Assembly (NCBI RefSeq): GCF_014779655.1
Contig: NZ_JACXYX010000004.1
Location: forward strand, 248,001-312,000
DNA length: 64,000 nucleotides
Direction of reading: 5' to 3'
Source: Nocardioides ganghwensis
Lineage (GTDB): Bacteria; Actinomycetota; Actinomycetes; Propionibacteriales; Nocardioidaceae
Shown: one piece after another, positions 1 to 7,395 of the stretch
How the letters are laid out: every line of letters starts with the position of its first letter
Numbering within the stretch: position 1 is the stretch's first letter
Program-made: the position numbers and the translations under genes
The notes under the pieces: generated by a model
The model's database searches: none
The model's input: only the letters and a program-made list of their open reading frames with translations
What the model was told of the DNA's origin: nothing

Positions 1-110
1 TCGTCCTGCTGGTGCTCGCGTGGTCGATGGCAGCGGGCACAGTGGTGGCAGCTGGCCTGGGGTTGGCGAGGAGCCTCACGAGGTCGCGCCAAATGCCTCG
101 GGACGGCTGA
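1..110 (+). CDS. 3' end of an unidentified membrane protein (partial)
   Basis: The gene enters from the left edge. Reading from base 3, the frame is open to a TGA at 108-110 and encodes about 35 residues: a hydrophobic helix rich in Leu, Val, Ala and Gly, then a basic tail (SLTRSRQMPRDG). This looks like the last transmembrane helix and cytoplasmic tail of an integral membrane protein. Given the neighbours, a polysaccharide flippase or polymerase is possible, but too little is present to name a family. Confidence 0.5.
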   Translation, partial: VLLVLAWSMAAGTVVAAGLGLARSLTRSRQMPRDG

Positions 111-155
111 CGAGGTGCTACCGTGCTCTCGGTCTAGTGAACTGGAGAATTTGAC

Positions 156-308
156 GTGCAGCGAATGATCGGTGGAATCGTGGCAGTCGTCGTGGGCTTC
201 GTGCTCGCCGGGCTCACCACCGTAGGCGTGGTGAACACGGTCAGCAGCGCCCCGTCGCAGCCCGACCAGAACGTCATGGACTACGGCACCAACCAGGTCG
301 CCGAGTAA
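156..308 (+). CDS. DUF2613-family small membrane or secreted protein
   Basis: A 50-residue protein missed by ordinary length cut-offs. It starts at GTG 156, with a GGAG about 8 nt upstream, and ends at TAA 306-308; an internal ATG at 165 is an alternative start. The N-terminus is one hydrophobic helix (IGGIVAVVVGFVLAGLTTVG), followed by a short polar tail containing SAPSQPDQN and ending in NQVAE. Size and layout match DUF2613 proteins such as mycobacterial Rv0236A, which as I recall sits beside aftD. Here too AftD-like genes lie close by, which supports a role in the arabinan-assembly machinery. The function of the family is unknown. Confidence 0.75.
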   Translation: MQRMIGGIVAVVVGFVLAGLTTVGVVNTVSSAPSQPDQNVMDYGTNQVAE

Positions 309-323
309 CCAGACCCCAGCCGA

Positions 324-357
324 CACCGCCGCGCACCGAGAGGTGACCGCGGCGGTG
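324..357. terminator. Bidirectional hairpin terminator
   Basis: A perfect 10-bp stem (CACCGCCGCG at 324-333 with CGCGGCGGTG at 348-357) encloses a further 4-bp CACC/GGTG stem with a GAGA loop. It lies between the tail-to-tail DUF2613 and GT4 genes. There is no T-tract, as is usual in actinobacteria. Confidence 0.65.
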
Positions 358-386
358 CTTCGTGTTGCCCGGGCGCGGGCGACCGC

Positions 387-1550
387 TCAGGGACCGTCCG
401 GGTCCTCGACGGCGACCAGGCGTCCGGCGAGGACGTCCGCCAGGACGTGGGCGAACGACTCCTGCGAGTGGGCCCACGAGAAGGTGTGCGACATCTCCCG
501 GGCGCCCTTGCCGAGCCGCTTGCGCTCCGCGTGGTCGGCCACGAGGCGGCGTACGGTCTCGGTCAGCTCCTCGGGCGTGTCCACGAGCAGGCCTGAGGTG
601 CCGTCCGCGATCGACTCGCGGGTGCCCCCTGCGGAGGCGTAGGCGACGGTGGGCACGCCGTGGCTGCCGGCCTCGCCGATCACGATGCCCCAGCCCTCCT
701 TGAGCGAGGGCAGCACCATCAACCAGGACCGCGCCAGGATGTCGTGCTTCTCCTGCTCGCTGACGTGACCGGTGAAGGTGACCGCGTCGCCGGCGCCGCG
801 CTCCGCGACGTAGGTGCGCAGGGACTCCTCCCACCAGCCGTTGCCGACGACCACCAGTGAGGCCTCGGGGTGGTCGGCGCGCAGGGCCACGATGGCGTCG
901 ATCGCGTGCTCGACCTGCTTGTGCGGCACGAGCCGGCCCAGCACGCACAGGGTGGGGGTCGCGCTGCGGGCGACGTGCGTCACCGGGGGTGGAGCGGTGC
1001 CGTTGTGCACCACCGCGATGCGTTCGCGGCCGATGCCGAGGGCGATGAGCTCGGCGCGCGTGGCGCGGGACACCGCGACGTACTGCGACCTGCGGTAGAC
1101 GCGGGGCGCCACGACGCGCTCGATCCACCAGCCGACGCGCCCCAGGAGGCCGGGGAAGACCACCGGCCACTGCTCGCGGTGCACGTGGTGGACCAGGACG
1201 ACCACGGGAGCCCGGGTCGCGAACCGGGTGAAGAAGGGCAGGCCGTTCTGCACGTCGACCACCAGGTCGACCTTGCCGAAGCGGCGCAGCAGCAGCCGCA
1301 GCGCCCCGATCAGGTAGATCGCGAGGTGGTCGCCACGGCGTACGAAGCGCACGCCGTCGACCACCTCGTCGGCGGGCGCGCTGTCGTGCGCGGCGCAGAA
1401 GATCGTGGCCCGGGCACCGCGCTCGACGAGGCCGCGCGCCATCGCCTCGACGTAGCGCTCCGACCCCCCTCCCTCGGGGTTCTGGGTGTCGCGCCAGTTG
1501 AACAGCACGACGTGGCGTCCCTCGAGGGACGCGGGGTTCGCTCCCTGCAT
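387..1550 (-). CDS. GT4-family glycosyltransferase
   Basis: A 387-residue GT-B glycosyltransferase, predicted to transfer a sugar from a nucleotide- or lipid-linked donor at the inner face of the membrane. The N-terminal half carries the acceptor-domain signature NPEGGGSERY near residues 20-30. The C-terminal half has the donor-site EX7E motif (KEGWGIVIGEAGSHGVP) followed by GGTRESI and a NGTAPP-type segment. A DUF2613 gene and AftD-like genes flank it, so it probably builds the same envelope glycan; I recall a GT4 gene (Rv0225) in the equivalent mycobacterial region. ATG 1550 was chosen because a TAACCT hexamer sits 7 nt upstream (leaderless start); the frame is open further upstream but has no ribosome-binding site. 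Confidence 0.88.
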   Translation of the reverse strand: MQGANPASLEGRHVVLFNWRDTQNPEGGGSERYVEAMARGLVERGARATIFCAAHDSAPADEVVDGVRFVRRGDHLAIYLIGALRLLLRRFGKVDLVVDVQNGLPFFTRFATRAPVVVLVHHVHREQWPVVFPGLLGRVGWWIERVVAPRVYRRSQYVAVSRATRAELIALGIGRERIAVVHNGTAPPPVTHVARSATPTLCVLGRLVPHKQVEHAIDAIVALRADHPEASLVVVGNGWWEESLRTYVAERGAGDAVTFTGHVSEQEKHDILARSWLMVLPSLKEGWGIVIGEAGSHGVPTVAYASAGGTRESIADGTSGLLVDTPEELTETVRRLVADHAERKRLGKGAREMSHTFSWAHSQESFAHVLADVLAGRLVAVEDPDGP

Positions 1551-1557
1551 GAGGCCT

Positions 1558-1563
1558 AGGTTA
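1558..1563 (-). promoter_or_regulatory. -10 element, leaderless promoter of the GT4 gene
   Basis: TAACCT on the minus strand is followed by 7 nt and then the ATG at 1550. Transcription would start at or next to the start codon. Confidence 0.5.
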
Positions 1564-1629
1564 CCCGCCGGTTCGGTTCGCGTCCCGTGCTCGGCCGACT
1601 TGGCGGAGCCCCTGCCATACTCCTCGACC

Positions 1630-2442
1630 ATGGCCCCACTCGAGGCGCTGCGCGTCTTCCACCAGCGACGCATCGCCGTGCCGGTCGATGACGACGCACT
1701 CGTCCTGGACGTCGGCAGCGGCGACAAGCCCTCGTGGCGGGCGGACGTGCTCCTCGACCGCTACACCGGGGCCGAGCACTCCGCGCAGCGCTCGGGACGC
1801 GCGGCGGCCCGGGTGAGCCGGCCGCTGTTCGACGCCGACGCGGCGGACATGCCGTTCCGGGACGGGGCGTTCGACTACGCGATCTGCTCCAACCTGCTGG
1901 AACACGTCGCGGACCCGGTCGCCGTCGCCGCCGAGCTGACCCGCGTGGCGCGTGCGGGCTACATCGAGGTCCCGGAGGCGGCGAGCGCCAAGATCGTCGA
2001 CTTCCCGAGCCACGTGTGGTGGTGCCGGCTCGAGGACGGGGCAACCGGACCGACCCTGGTGCTCACCGCCAAGCAGGCGCCGTGGTTCGACGCCGAGATC
2101 CACGGCTACATCGAGCGGGCCGGGGTGCGCGACGAGCTCGACGCGGTGCTGAACCGTCGCTTCGAGCACCGCGTGATCCAGTACCACTGGACGGGGGCGG
2201 TCGACCTGCGGACCGAGGGGGAGCTCGATCCCGAGTTCTACGACCGTGCCATGCGGGCCCCGGGCCACCAGCGCGGCTGGGAGGCCGTCGCGGCGCAGGC
2301 GCTCACGGCCGCCTGGACGTGGCCCACGCGCCACCGTCGCCGCGATCGCCGCATCCCGTTCGACGCGGTGGTGAAGCCCGAGCACGCCCGACCGGGGGAG
2401 ATGCTGGAGCGCAGGATCTACCGGCTGGACGAGCCTCAGTAG
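1630..2442 (+). CDS. Class I SAM-dependent methyltransferase
   Basis: A 270-residue cytosolic methyltransferase of the Methyltransf_11 type. Motif I is VLDVGSGDKP near residues 25-34. The acidic post-II region (DADAADMPF) is followed by motif IV (FDYAICSNLLEHVADP) and a long C-terminal domain rich in Trp and Arg. The substrate is not visible. It sits divergently from the GT4 gene in an envelope-glycan cluster, so O-methylation of a sugar or lipid carrier is a reasonable guess, and I recall a methyltransferase (Rv0224c) in the equivalent mycobacterial region. The start ATG 1630 has a CATACT hexamer 8 nt upstream and no clear Shine-Dalgarno. The 3' end overlaps the converging next gene by 7 bp. 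Confidence 0.82.
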   Translation: MAPLEALRVFHQRRIAVPVDDDALVLDVGSGDKPSWRADVLLDRYTGAEHSAQRSGRAAARVSRPLFDADAADMPFRDGAFDYAICSNLLEHVADPVAVAAELTRVARAGYIEVPEAASAKIVDFPSHVWWCRLEDGATGPTLVLTAKQAPWFDAEIHGYIERAGVRDELDAVLNRRFEHRVIQYHWTGAVDLRTEGELDPEFYDRAMRAPGHQRGWEAVAAQALTAAWTWPTRHRRRDRRIPFDAVVKPEHARPGEMLERRIYRLDEPQ

Positions 2443-3155
2443 GGGTCGTACGGGCCCTCGTGCCCGAACACGCGGGCCGCGACGGCCCGCAACCGGAGGC
2501 GCAGGAGCACCTTGACGGCGACGTTGCGCAGCCACCACGGGACCTCGCGCAGGATCCGGAGCCGGTCCCGGAGGCTGGGGCGGCCGACCCGGAAGAGGGC
2601 CAGCGAGCCGGCGCGGCGCTCGTAGCGGATGGTCCGTGACGGGAGGACCTTGGCCAGCACCCCGAGGGTGACCCCGATGGAGGAGTAGCAGTCGTGGACG
2701 AGGATCGGTGCCCCCTGCGGCAGGTGGCGCGCCCACTTGAGGTCGTCGCTCAGCGTCCAGTAGTCGTGCTTGCCGTCGATGTAGAGGTAGTCGATGTCGC
2801 GGGCCCACGTCGTACGGGCGCGGGTGCTGTAGTCCGGGAGCAGCTCGACGACGTCGCCCAGCTCGGCCGCCGCCACGTTGCCCTCGAACTTCGTCCGCGT
2901 GGACGCGCCGCCGAAGAGCCGGCCGTCGACGAAGGGGTCGACCGCCACCACCCGGCCCCCGATCGCGCGGGCAGCGGACGCCAGGACCACCGTGGACTTG
3001 CCCTGGTGGCTGCCGATCTCGACGATCAGCGGGCGCTCGGACAGCTCCTGCGCGGTGTCGAAGAGCAGCCGTGCCTGGGCCTCCGTCAGCCACCCGGGGA
3101 TCGTCGAGGCGACGGTCCACGTCGCGTCGAACTCGGCGGGTCGGCAATCGGTCAT
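2436..3155 (-). CDS. Class I SAM methyltransferase (Methyltransf_24 / CmcI-like)
   Basis: A 239-residue methyltransferase of the cephalosporin-hydroxylase/Methyltransf_24 type. It has motif I IVEIGSHQGKSTVVLA near residues 43-58, an acidic VVAVDPF segment and the strongly conserved DYLYIDGKHDYWTLSDDL core, which supplies metal/SAM-binding Asp and His residues. LVHDCYSSIGVT follows, then a basic C-terminus that could touch membrane. In this family the enzymes methylate hydroxyls of sugars or natural products. It is divergent from the first AftD-like gene across about 100 bp. ATG 3155 was preferred to upstream extensions, which run into the promoter region. Confidence 0.82.
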   Translation of the reverse strand: MTDCRPAEFDATWTVASTIPGWLTEAQARLLFDTAQELSERPLIVEIGSHQGKSTVVLASAARAIGGRVVAVDPFVDGRLFGGASTRTKFEGNVAAAELGDVVELLPDYSTRARTTWARDIDYLYIDGKHDYWTLSDDLKWARHLPQGAPILVHDCYSSIGVTLGVLAKVLPSRTIRYERRAGSLALFRVGRPSLRDRLRILREVPWWLRNVAVKVLLRLRLRAVAARVFGHEGPYDPY

Positions 3156-3202
3156 GTGAAGTCCCTCGGGCGTCGAACGGCGCGGCTGGGCCGTGGTACG
3201 GA

Positions 3203-3222
3203 CGCAGAATATAGACTCTGCG
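3203..3222. promoter_or_regulatory. AT-rich palindromic divergent promoter/operator
   Basis: CGCAGA (3203-3208) and TCTGCG (3217-3222) form an inverted repeat around an AT-rich core, rare in this sequence. TATAGA at 3210-3215 can serve as a -10 for the rightward AftD gene, and the reverse strand reads TATATT over 3208-3213 for the leftward methyltransferase. Confidence 0.45.
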
Positions 3223-3256
3223 CCGCCCGGACGGATCAACACGGAAGGCAGTCCCA

Positions 3257-6200
3257 GTGACCGACGGCTCCACTGCCCCGGTCCGCCGACGGCCTCCGCT
3301 GCGCCTCCCGTGGCTGTGGGGCGTGCACCTGGTCGTCGTCGCGTCGGTGCTCGTGCTGAACCTCTGGCAGCAGCCCGGGCGCATCACCTTCGACACCAAG
3401 CTGGACCTCCAGCTGGACCCGGCGGACCTGCTCGTGCGCAGCGCGGACCTGTGGAACGCCGACTGGGCGCTGGGGGGCTTGCAGAACCAGGCGTCCGGCT
3501 ACCTCTTCCCGATGGGGCCCGCGTTCCTCCTCGGCGACCTGCTCGGGGCACCGATGTGGGTGTGGCAGCGCCTGTGGTCGGCGCTGGTGATGCTGCTGGC
3601 GTACGAGGGTGCCCGGCGGCTGGCGGCGAGCTGGCCCGGCATCGGGCAGGTCGGCGCCGTGCTCGCCGGCCTCGCCTACATGCTCTCGCCGCGGGTGCTG
3701 ACGACCGTGGGCGGACTCAGCGGCGAGACCCTGCCTGCCGCGGTGCTGCCGTGGACGGTGCTGCCGCTGGTGCTGTTCCTGCGCGGTCGGATCCGCGGAT
3801 GGGTGGCCTTCGTCCTCTCGGCGGCCACGGTGCCGGTGATGGGCGGCCAGAACGCGACTCTCGTGGTGGCCTGCCTGGTGCTGCCGGCGTTGCTGCTGCT
3901 CCTCGCCTCGGGCAGGTCGTTGCGCCAACGGGCCGTCCACCTCGCGGGGTGGGGCTCGCTGGTCGTGCTCGCCTCTCTGTGGTGGGTCGTCCCCCTCCTG
4001 CTGCTCGGCTCCTACGCGCCTCCCTTCCTGGACTTCATCGAGTCCGCCAACAACACCGCGGGGTCGACGGGCTGGCTCTCGTCCTTGCGTGGCACCAGCC
4101 ACTGGGTGGCCTTCTTCCCCGGTGGCGGGCAGATCGGCTGGGAGGGCGGCTACGAGCTGGCCTCCTCCCGATGGCTGCTGTTGCCGACCGTGCTGGTGGC
4201 CGGCATCGGACTGGCGGGCCTGCTGCAGCGGGACCTGTGGCAGCGTCGGGTGCTCGCCGTGTCGGTCCTCGTCGGCCTCGGAGTGCTCACGGCCGGGACC
4301 GGCGGCTGGGCCGGGTCGGTCCTCGCCGACAGCTGGCTCCACGCCCTCGACACGTGGCTCGCCCCGCTGCGCAACATCCACAAGTTCGACCCGGTGGTCC
4401 GCCTGCCGTTGAGCCTGGGCCTGGCGGCCTTCGTCACCTCCGCCGTGCCGCGCACGTGGCGCCCGACCGCTGGGTCCGCTCCGATCCCGGTGCGATGGAT
4501 CTCGCTCGGGGCGGTCGCCCTCCTCGTCCTGGCTGCCGCGGGCCCTGCCGCTGCAGGTTCGCTGCGCTCCAAGGGAGGATTCGACGACATCGCAGCTCCT
4601 TGGCGCGATGCGGTCGCCTTCCTGGACGACCAGCCCGGTCCGACCCGCACGATCGTGCTCCCCGGCGCCGGCTTCGCCGTCCAGACCTGGGGACGGACGA
4701 TCGACGAACCGATCCAGGTGCTCGACCCCGCGCCGTGGATGGCGCGGGCGCAGGTCACGGTGGCCCCGGCGGGCACCCTGCGCCTCCTCGACTCCGTCGA
4801 GCACTCGGTGTCCGATCCGCGTCCGCAGAAGCACCTCGCGGCCGCGCTCGAGGCCCTAGGCGTCACGCACGTGGTCGTGCGCAACGACCTCGACCCCGAC
4901 GAGGTCGACGCGCCCCAGCCGGAGCTGGTGCGCGCTGCGATCGGCAACGTCCCCGGCGCCCGCCTGGCCGCGTCCTTCGGCAGCACGGAAGGCGGACCTG
5001 CCTCCGTCGAGGTGTTCGAGCTCCGCCACGACGGCGAGCCGCGGGTCGACCTCCAGGAGTGGGACGACCGGGTGGTGGTCGACGGTGCACCGGAGATCGT
5101 GCCCGACCTCCGCGCGGCCGGTCTCGTGGGGGAGCACCAGGCGGCCGTGCTGGCCGTGGGGGAGGAGGCTCCGGACGTCGTCACCGACAGCCTCCGACGG
5201 GTGGAGCGCAGCTTCGGCCGCGTCCACGACCCGCGGTCGGGCGTGATGACGTCCGCCGAGGACTACCGCGTCGACCGGCTGGCCCACGACCACAGCGACA
5301 GTGCCATGCCGACGACGCGGACGACCGCGGCGTACGACGGGGTCTCCGCCATCGCGGCCTCGAGCTCGGCGGGCTACGCCGACATCCTCGGCCCGGTGCG
5401 ACCCGAGCAGCACCCCTACGCGGCGTTCGACCGCTCCATCTACACCGCGTGGGGCAGCGCCCCGCTGTCGCGACCGCAGGGGCAGTGGATCGAGGTCGCG
5501 TTCGACCGACCCACCCCGGTGGGCGACGTGTCCCTGTCGTTCGACACCTTCTCCGGTGCACCGGTGAAGTCGGTGCGGATCTCCACGGAGGACCGGTCGA
5601 CGGTGGCCGAGGTGGAGCCGAACGGCGCCGTCCCGGACGTCGGCGTCGACGACGACGCCGCCAGCACCCTGCGGATCACGGTGCTGGGCGCCGCTGTCGA
5701 CCGCGGCCAGGTGCGACTGTCAGACGTACGCATCGAAGGGCGAGACGTCAGCCGGTCGCTGGTCGTGCCGGGCCCGGTGTCGTCGGACACGTCGGTCTTC
5801 CTGACCAGCGAGGTGCCTCGCCGCGCGTGTGCCGTGGCCGAGGACGACCGTGTCGTCGGGTGCGAGCTGGGCTGGCAGCGGGAGACGTCCGAGACGCCGG
5901 GGTTCGACCGCACGATCACCGTGGAGGAGAGCGGTGAGTGGACCCTCAAGGGGCACGCCCTCGCGACCCACGGTCCCTCCCTCGCCGGCCTGTTCGCGCC
6001 GCTGTCGGACGACCTCGTGGACGTCGTCGCCACCTCCACGTACGGCGGCGACCCCGCGGTGAGCGCGGCCGGCGCACTGGACGGGAGGCCGGAGACCGGG
6101 TGGACCTCGGCTCCCGGCGACCCCGCCGCCGCCCTCCAGCTGACCTGGGGGCCGCGGCGGACCGTGTCACGCATCGAGGTGAGCAGCTCGCCCGACCAAC

Positions 6201-7348
6201 CGGGGGACCTGCCCGATTACGTCGTCGTCGAGGGCGGACCCGGAACGGGCGATCCCCAGCTCGTGGCGACGCAGGGCCCACAGGCGGGAGTCATGCAACC
6301 GGTGCGGACCAACCGGCTGCGGGTGACGGCCTACGGCCAGGCCGGCCTCGACGGCGTCGGGATCGCCGAGCTCGAGGTGGCCGGGATCGGGGACCTGCAG
6401 CACCGACCCGACCCGGCGACGCCCACCGGCACTGCGTGCGGCTTCGGACCGACCGTCGAGGTGGGTGGGCGCATCGTGCAGACACGCATCAGCGGCACCC
6501 TCAGCGACATCCGGTCGGGGCGGAACCTCGCCGTCATCCCGTGCGGGAAGCGGTCGGTCACGCTGACGCCCGGCGAGCACCGCATCCGGGTGGTGAACCC
6601 CGAGGGGTTCGTCACCTCGAGCCTCGTGCTGGCGCCGTCCCCGCCGGAAGCGGGCGCGTGGGTGGTGCAGCCGAGCGTCCGGTCGTGGTCCTCCACGCAT
6701 CGCGAGGTCGAGGTCTGGTCGTCCCCGGAGGCTGTGCTCGGGGTCTCCGAGAGCTTCAACCGCGGGTGGACGGCGAGCATCGACGGGACCGAGCTGTCGC
6801 CGGTCGTGCTGGACGGCTGGCGGCAGGGCTTCGTCGTCCCGGCTGGGACGACCGGAGTCGTCGCGCTGGACTACGCCCCGCAGGTGCCGTTCCGGTTGGC
6901 GCTCGTCGGCGGCCTCGGCCTGGTCGCGGTGCTCCTCCTGCTCGCCGTGTGCCTGCTCGCCGTGGGCCTGCCCGCGCGTCGCGGCGGGCGCGCCCGGGCG
7001 GGGGAGCACGCGACTGCCGACGGACCGGGCGCCGGCGACGCATCCACCGGCGACGCACCCAGCGCTCGGCGCGGCACCCGCCTGTGGTCGTACGTGCCCG
7101 CGCTCGCCGTCCTGGCAGTCGTCTCGTTCCCGCTCGCGGTCGGGGCGCTCGCCGGGTGGCTCACCCGGGACCGCCCGGACCTCCGGCTCGGTGACGCCCG
7201 GCTCGGGGCGGCCTGTGTGGGCGCCCTCGTCTTCGCCGGCGTGGCCGCGCTGTCGACGTCCGCGGTGGTCGTTCCACCGGTAGGCTCCGACGTCGTCGTG
7301 GCGCTGGCGGTGGGAGCGGTGTGCGGCCGGGTGCTCGCCCGGCCGTGA
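3257..7348 (+). CDS. AftD-like alpha-(1->3)-arabinofuranosyltransferase (DUF3367), paralogue 1
   Basis: A 1363-residue GT-C membrane protein, close to the roughly 1400 residues of mycobacterial AftD, which adds alpha-1,3-arabinofuranose branches from decaprenyl-phosphoarabinose to arabinogalactan and LAM. After an N-terminal helix come FDTKLDL (45-51) and QNQASGYLFPMGP (76-88), typical of the first extracytoplasmic loop. About ten membrane helices follow, with LRGTSHW (277-283) and RNIHKF (372-377). From about residue 430 to 1210 there is a long extracytoplasmic region with discoidin-like beta-sandwich segments (for example AAFDRSIYTAWGS, ALDGRPETGWTS), then C-terminal helices and an inserted low-complexity stretch. 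It starts at GTG 3257. It probably heads an operon with the next paralogue, 47 bp downstream. Confidence 0.88.
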   Translation: MTDGSTAPVRRRPPLRLPWLWGVHLVVVASVLVLNLWQQPGRITFDTKLDLQLDPADLLVRSADLWNADWALGGLQNQASGYLFPMGPAFLLGDLLGAPMWVWQRLWSALVMLLAYEGARRLAASWPGIGQVGAVLAGLAYMLSPRVLTTVGGLSGETLPAAVLPWTVLPLVLFLRGRIRGWVAFVLSAATVPVMGGQNATLVVACLVLPALLLLLASGRSLRQRAVHLAGWGSLVVLASLWWVVPLLLLGSYAPPFLDFIESANNTAGSTGWLSSLRGTSHWVAFFPGGGQIGWEGGYELASSRWLLLPTVLVAGIGLAGLLQRDLWQRRVLAVSVLVGLGVLTAGTGGWAGSVLADSWLHALDTWLAPLRNIHKFDPVVRLPLSLGLAAFVTSAVPRTWRPTAGSAPIPVRWISLGAVALLVLAAAGPAAAGSLRSKGGFDDIAAPWRDAVAFLDDQPGPTRTIVLPGAGFAVQTWGRTIDEPIQVLDPAPWMARAQVTVAPAGTLRLLDSVEHSVSDPRPQKHLAAALEALGVTHVVVRNDLDPDEVDAPQPELVRAAIGNVPGARLAASFGSTEGGPASVEVFELRHDGEPRVDLQEWDDRVVVDGAPEIVPDLRAAGLVGEHQAAVLAVGEEAPDVVTDSLRRVERSFGRVHDPRSGVMTSAEDYRVDRLAHDHSDSAMPTTRTTAAYDGVSAIAASSSAGYADILGPVRPEQHPYAAFDRSIYTAWGSAPLSRPQGQWIEVAFDRPTPVGDVSLSFDTFSGAPVKSVRISTEDRSTVAEVEPNGAVPDVGVDDDAASTLRITVLGAAVDRGQVRLSDVRIEGRDVSRSLVVPGPVSSDTSVFLTSEVPRRACAVAEDDRVVGCELGWQRETSETPGFDRTITVEESGEWTLKGHALATHGPSLAGLFAPLSDDLVDVVATSTYGGDPAVSAAGALDGRPETGWTSAPGDPAAALQLTWGPRRTVSRIEVSSSPDQPGDLPDYVVVEGGPGTGDPQLVATQGPQAGVMQPVRTNRLRVTAYGQAGLDGVGIAELEVAGIGDLQHRPDPATPTGTACGFGPTVEVGGRIVQTRISGTLSDIRSGRNLAVIPCGKRSVTLTPGEHRIRVVNPEGFVTSSLVLAPSPPEAGAWVVQPSVRSWSSTHREVEVWSSPEAVLGVSESFNRGWTASIDGTELSPVVLDGWRQGFVVPAGTTGVVALDYAPQVPFRLALVGGLGLVAVLLLLAVCLLAVGLPARRGGRARAGEHATADGPGAGDASTGDAPSARRGTRLWSYVPALAVLAVVSFPLAVGALAGWLTRDRPDLRLGDARLGAACVGALVFAGVAALSTSAVVVPPVGSDVVVALAVGAVCGRVLARP

Positions 7349-7395
7349 CACGTCCGGATCCGGGACAGCCGAGCAGAAGAGGGGAAGGACCAGCG

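Noticed and set aside
3193..5937. A 914-codon plus-strand frame overlapping AftD paralogue 1
   Set aside because: Its translation is Arg/Ala/Pro-rich with no hydrophobic helices, whereas the other frame encodes a complete AftD-like protein.
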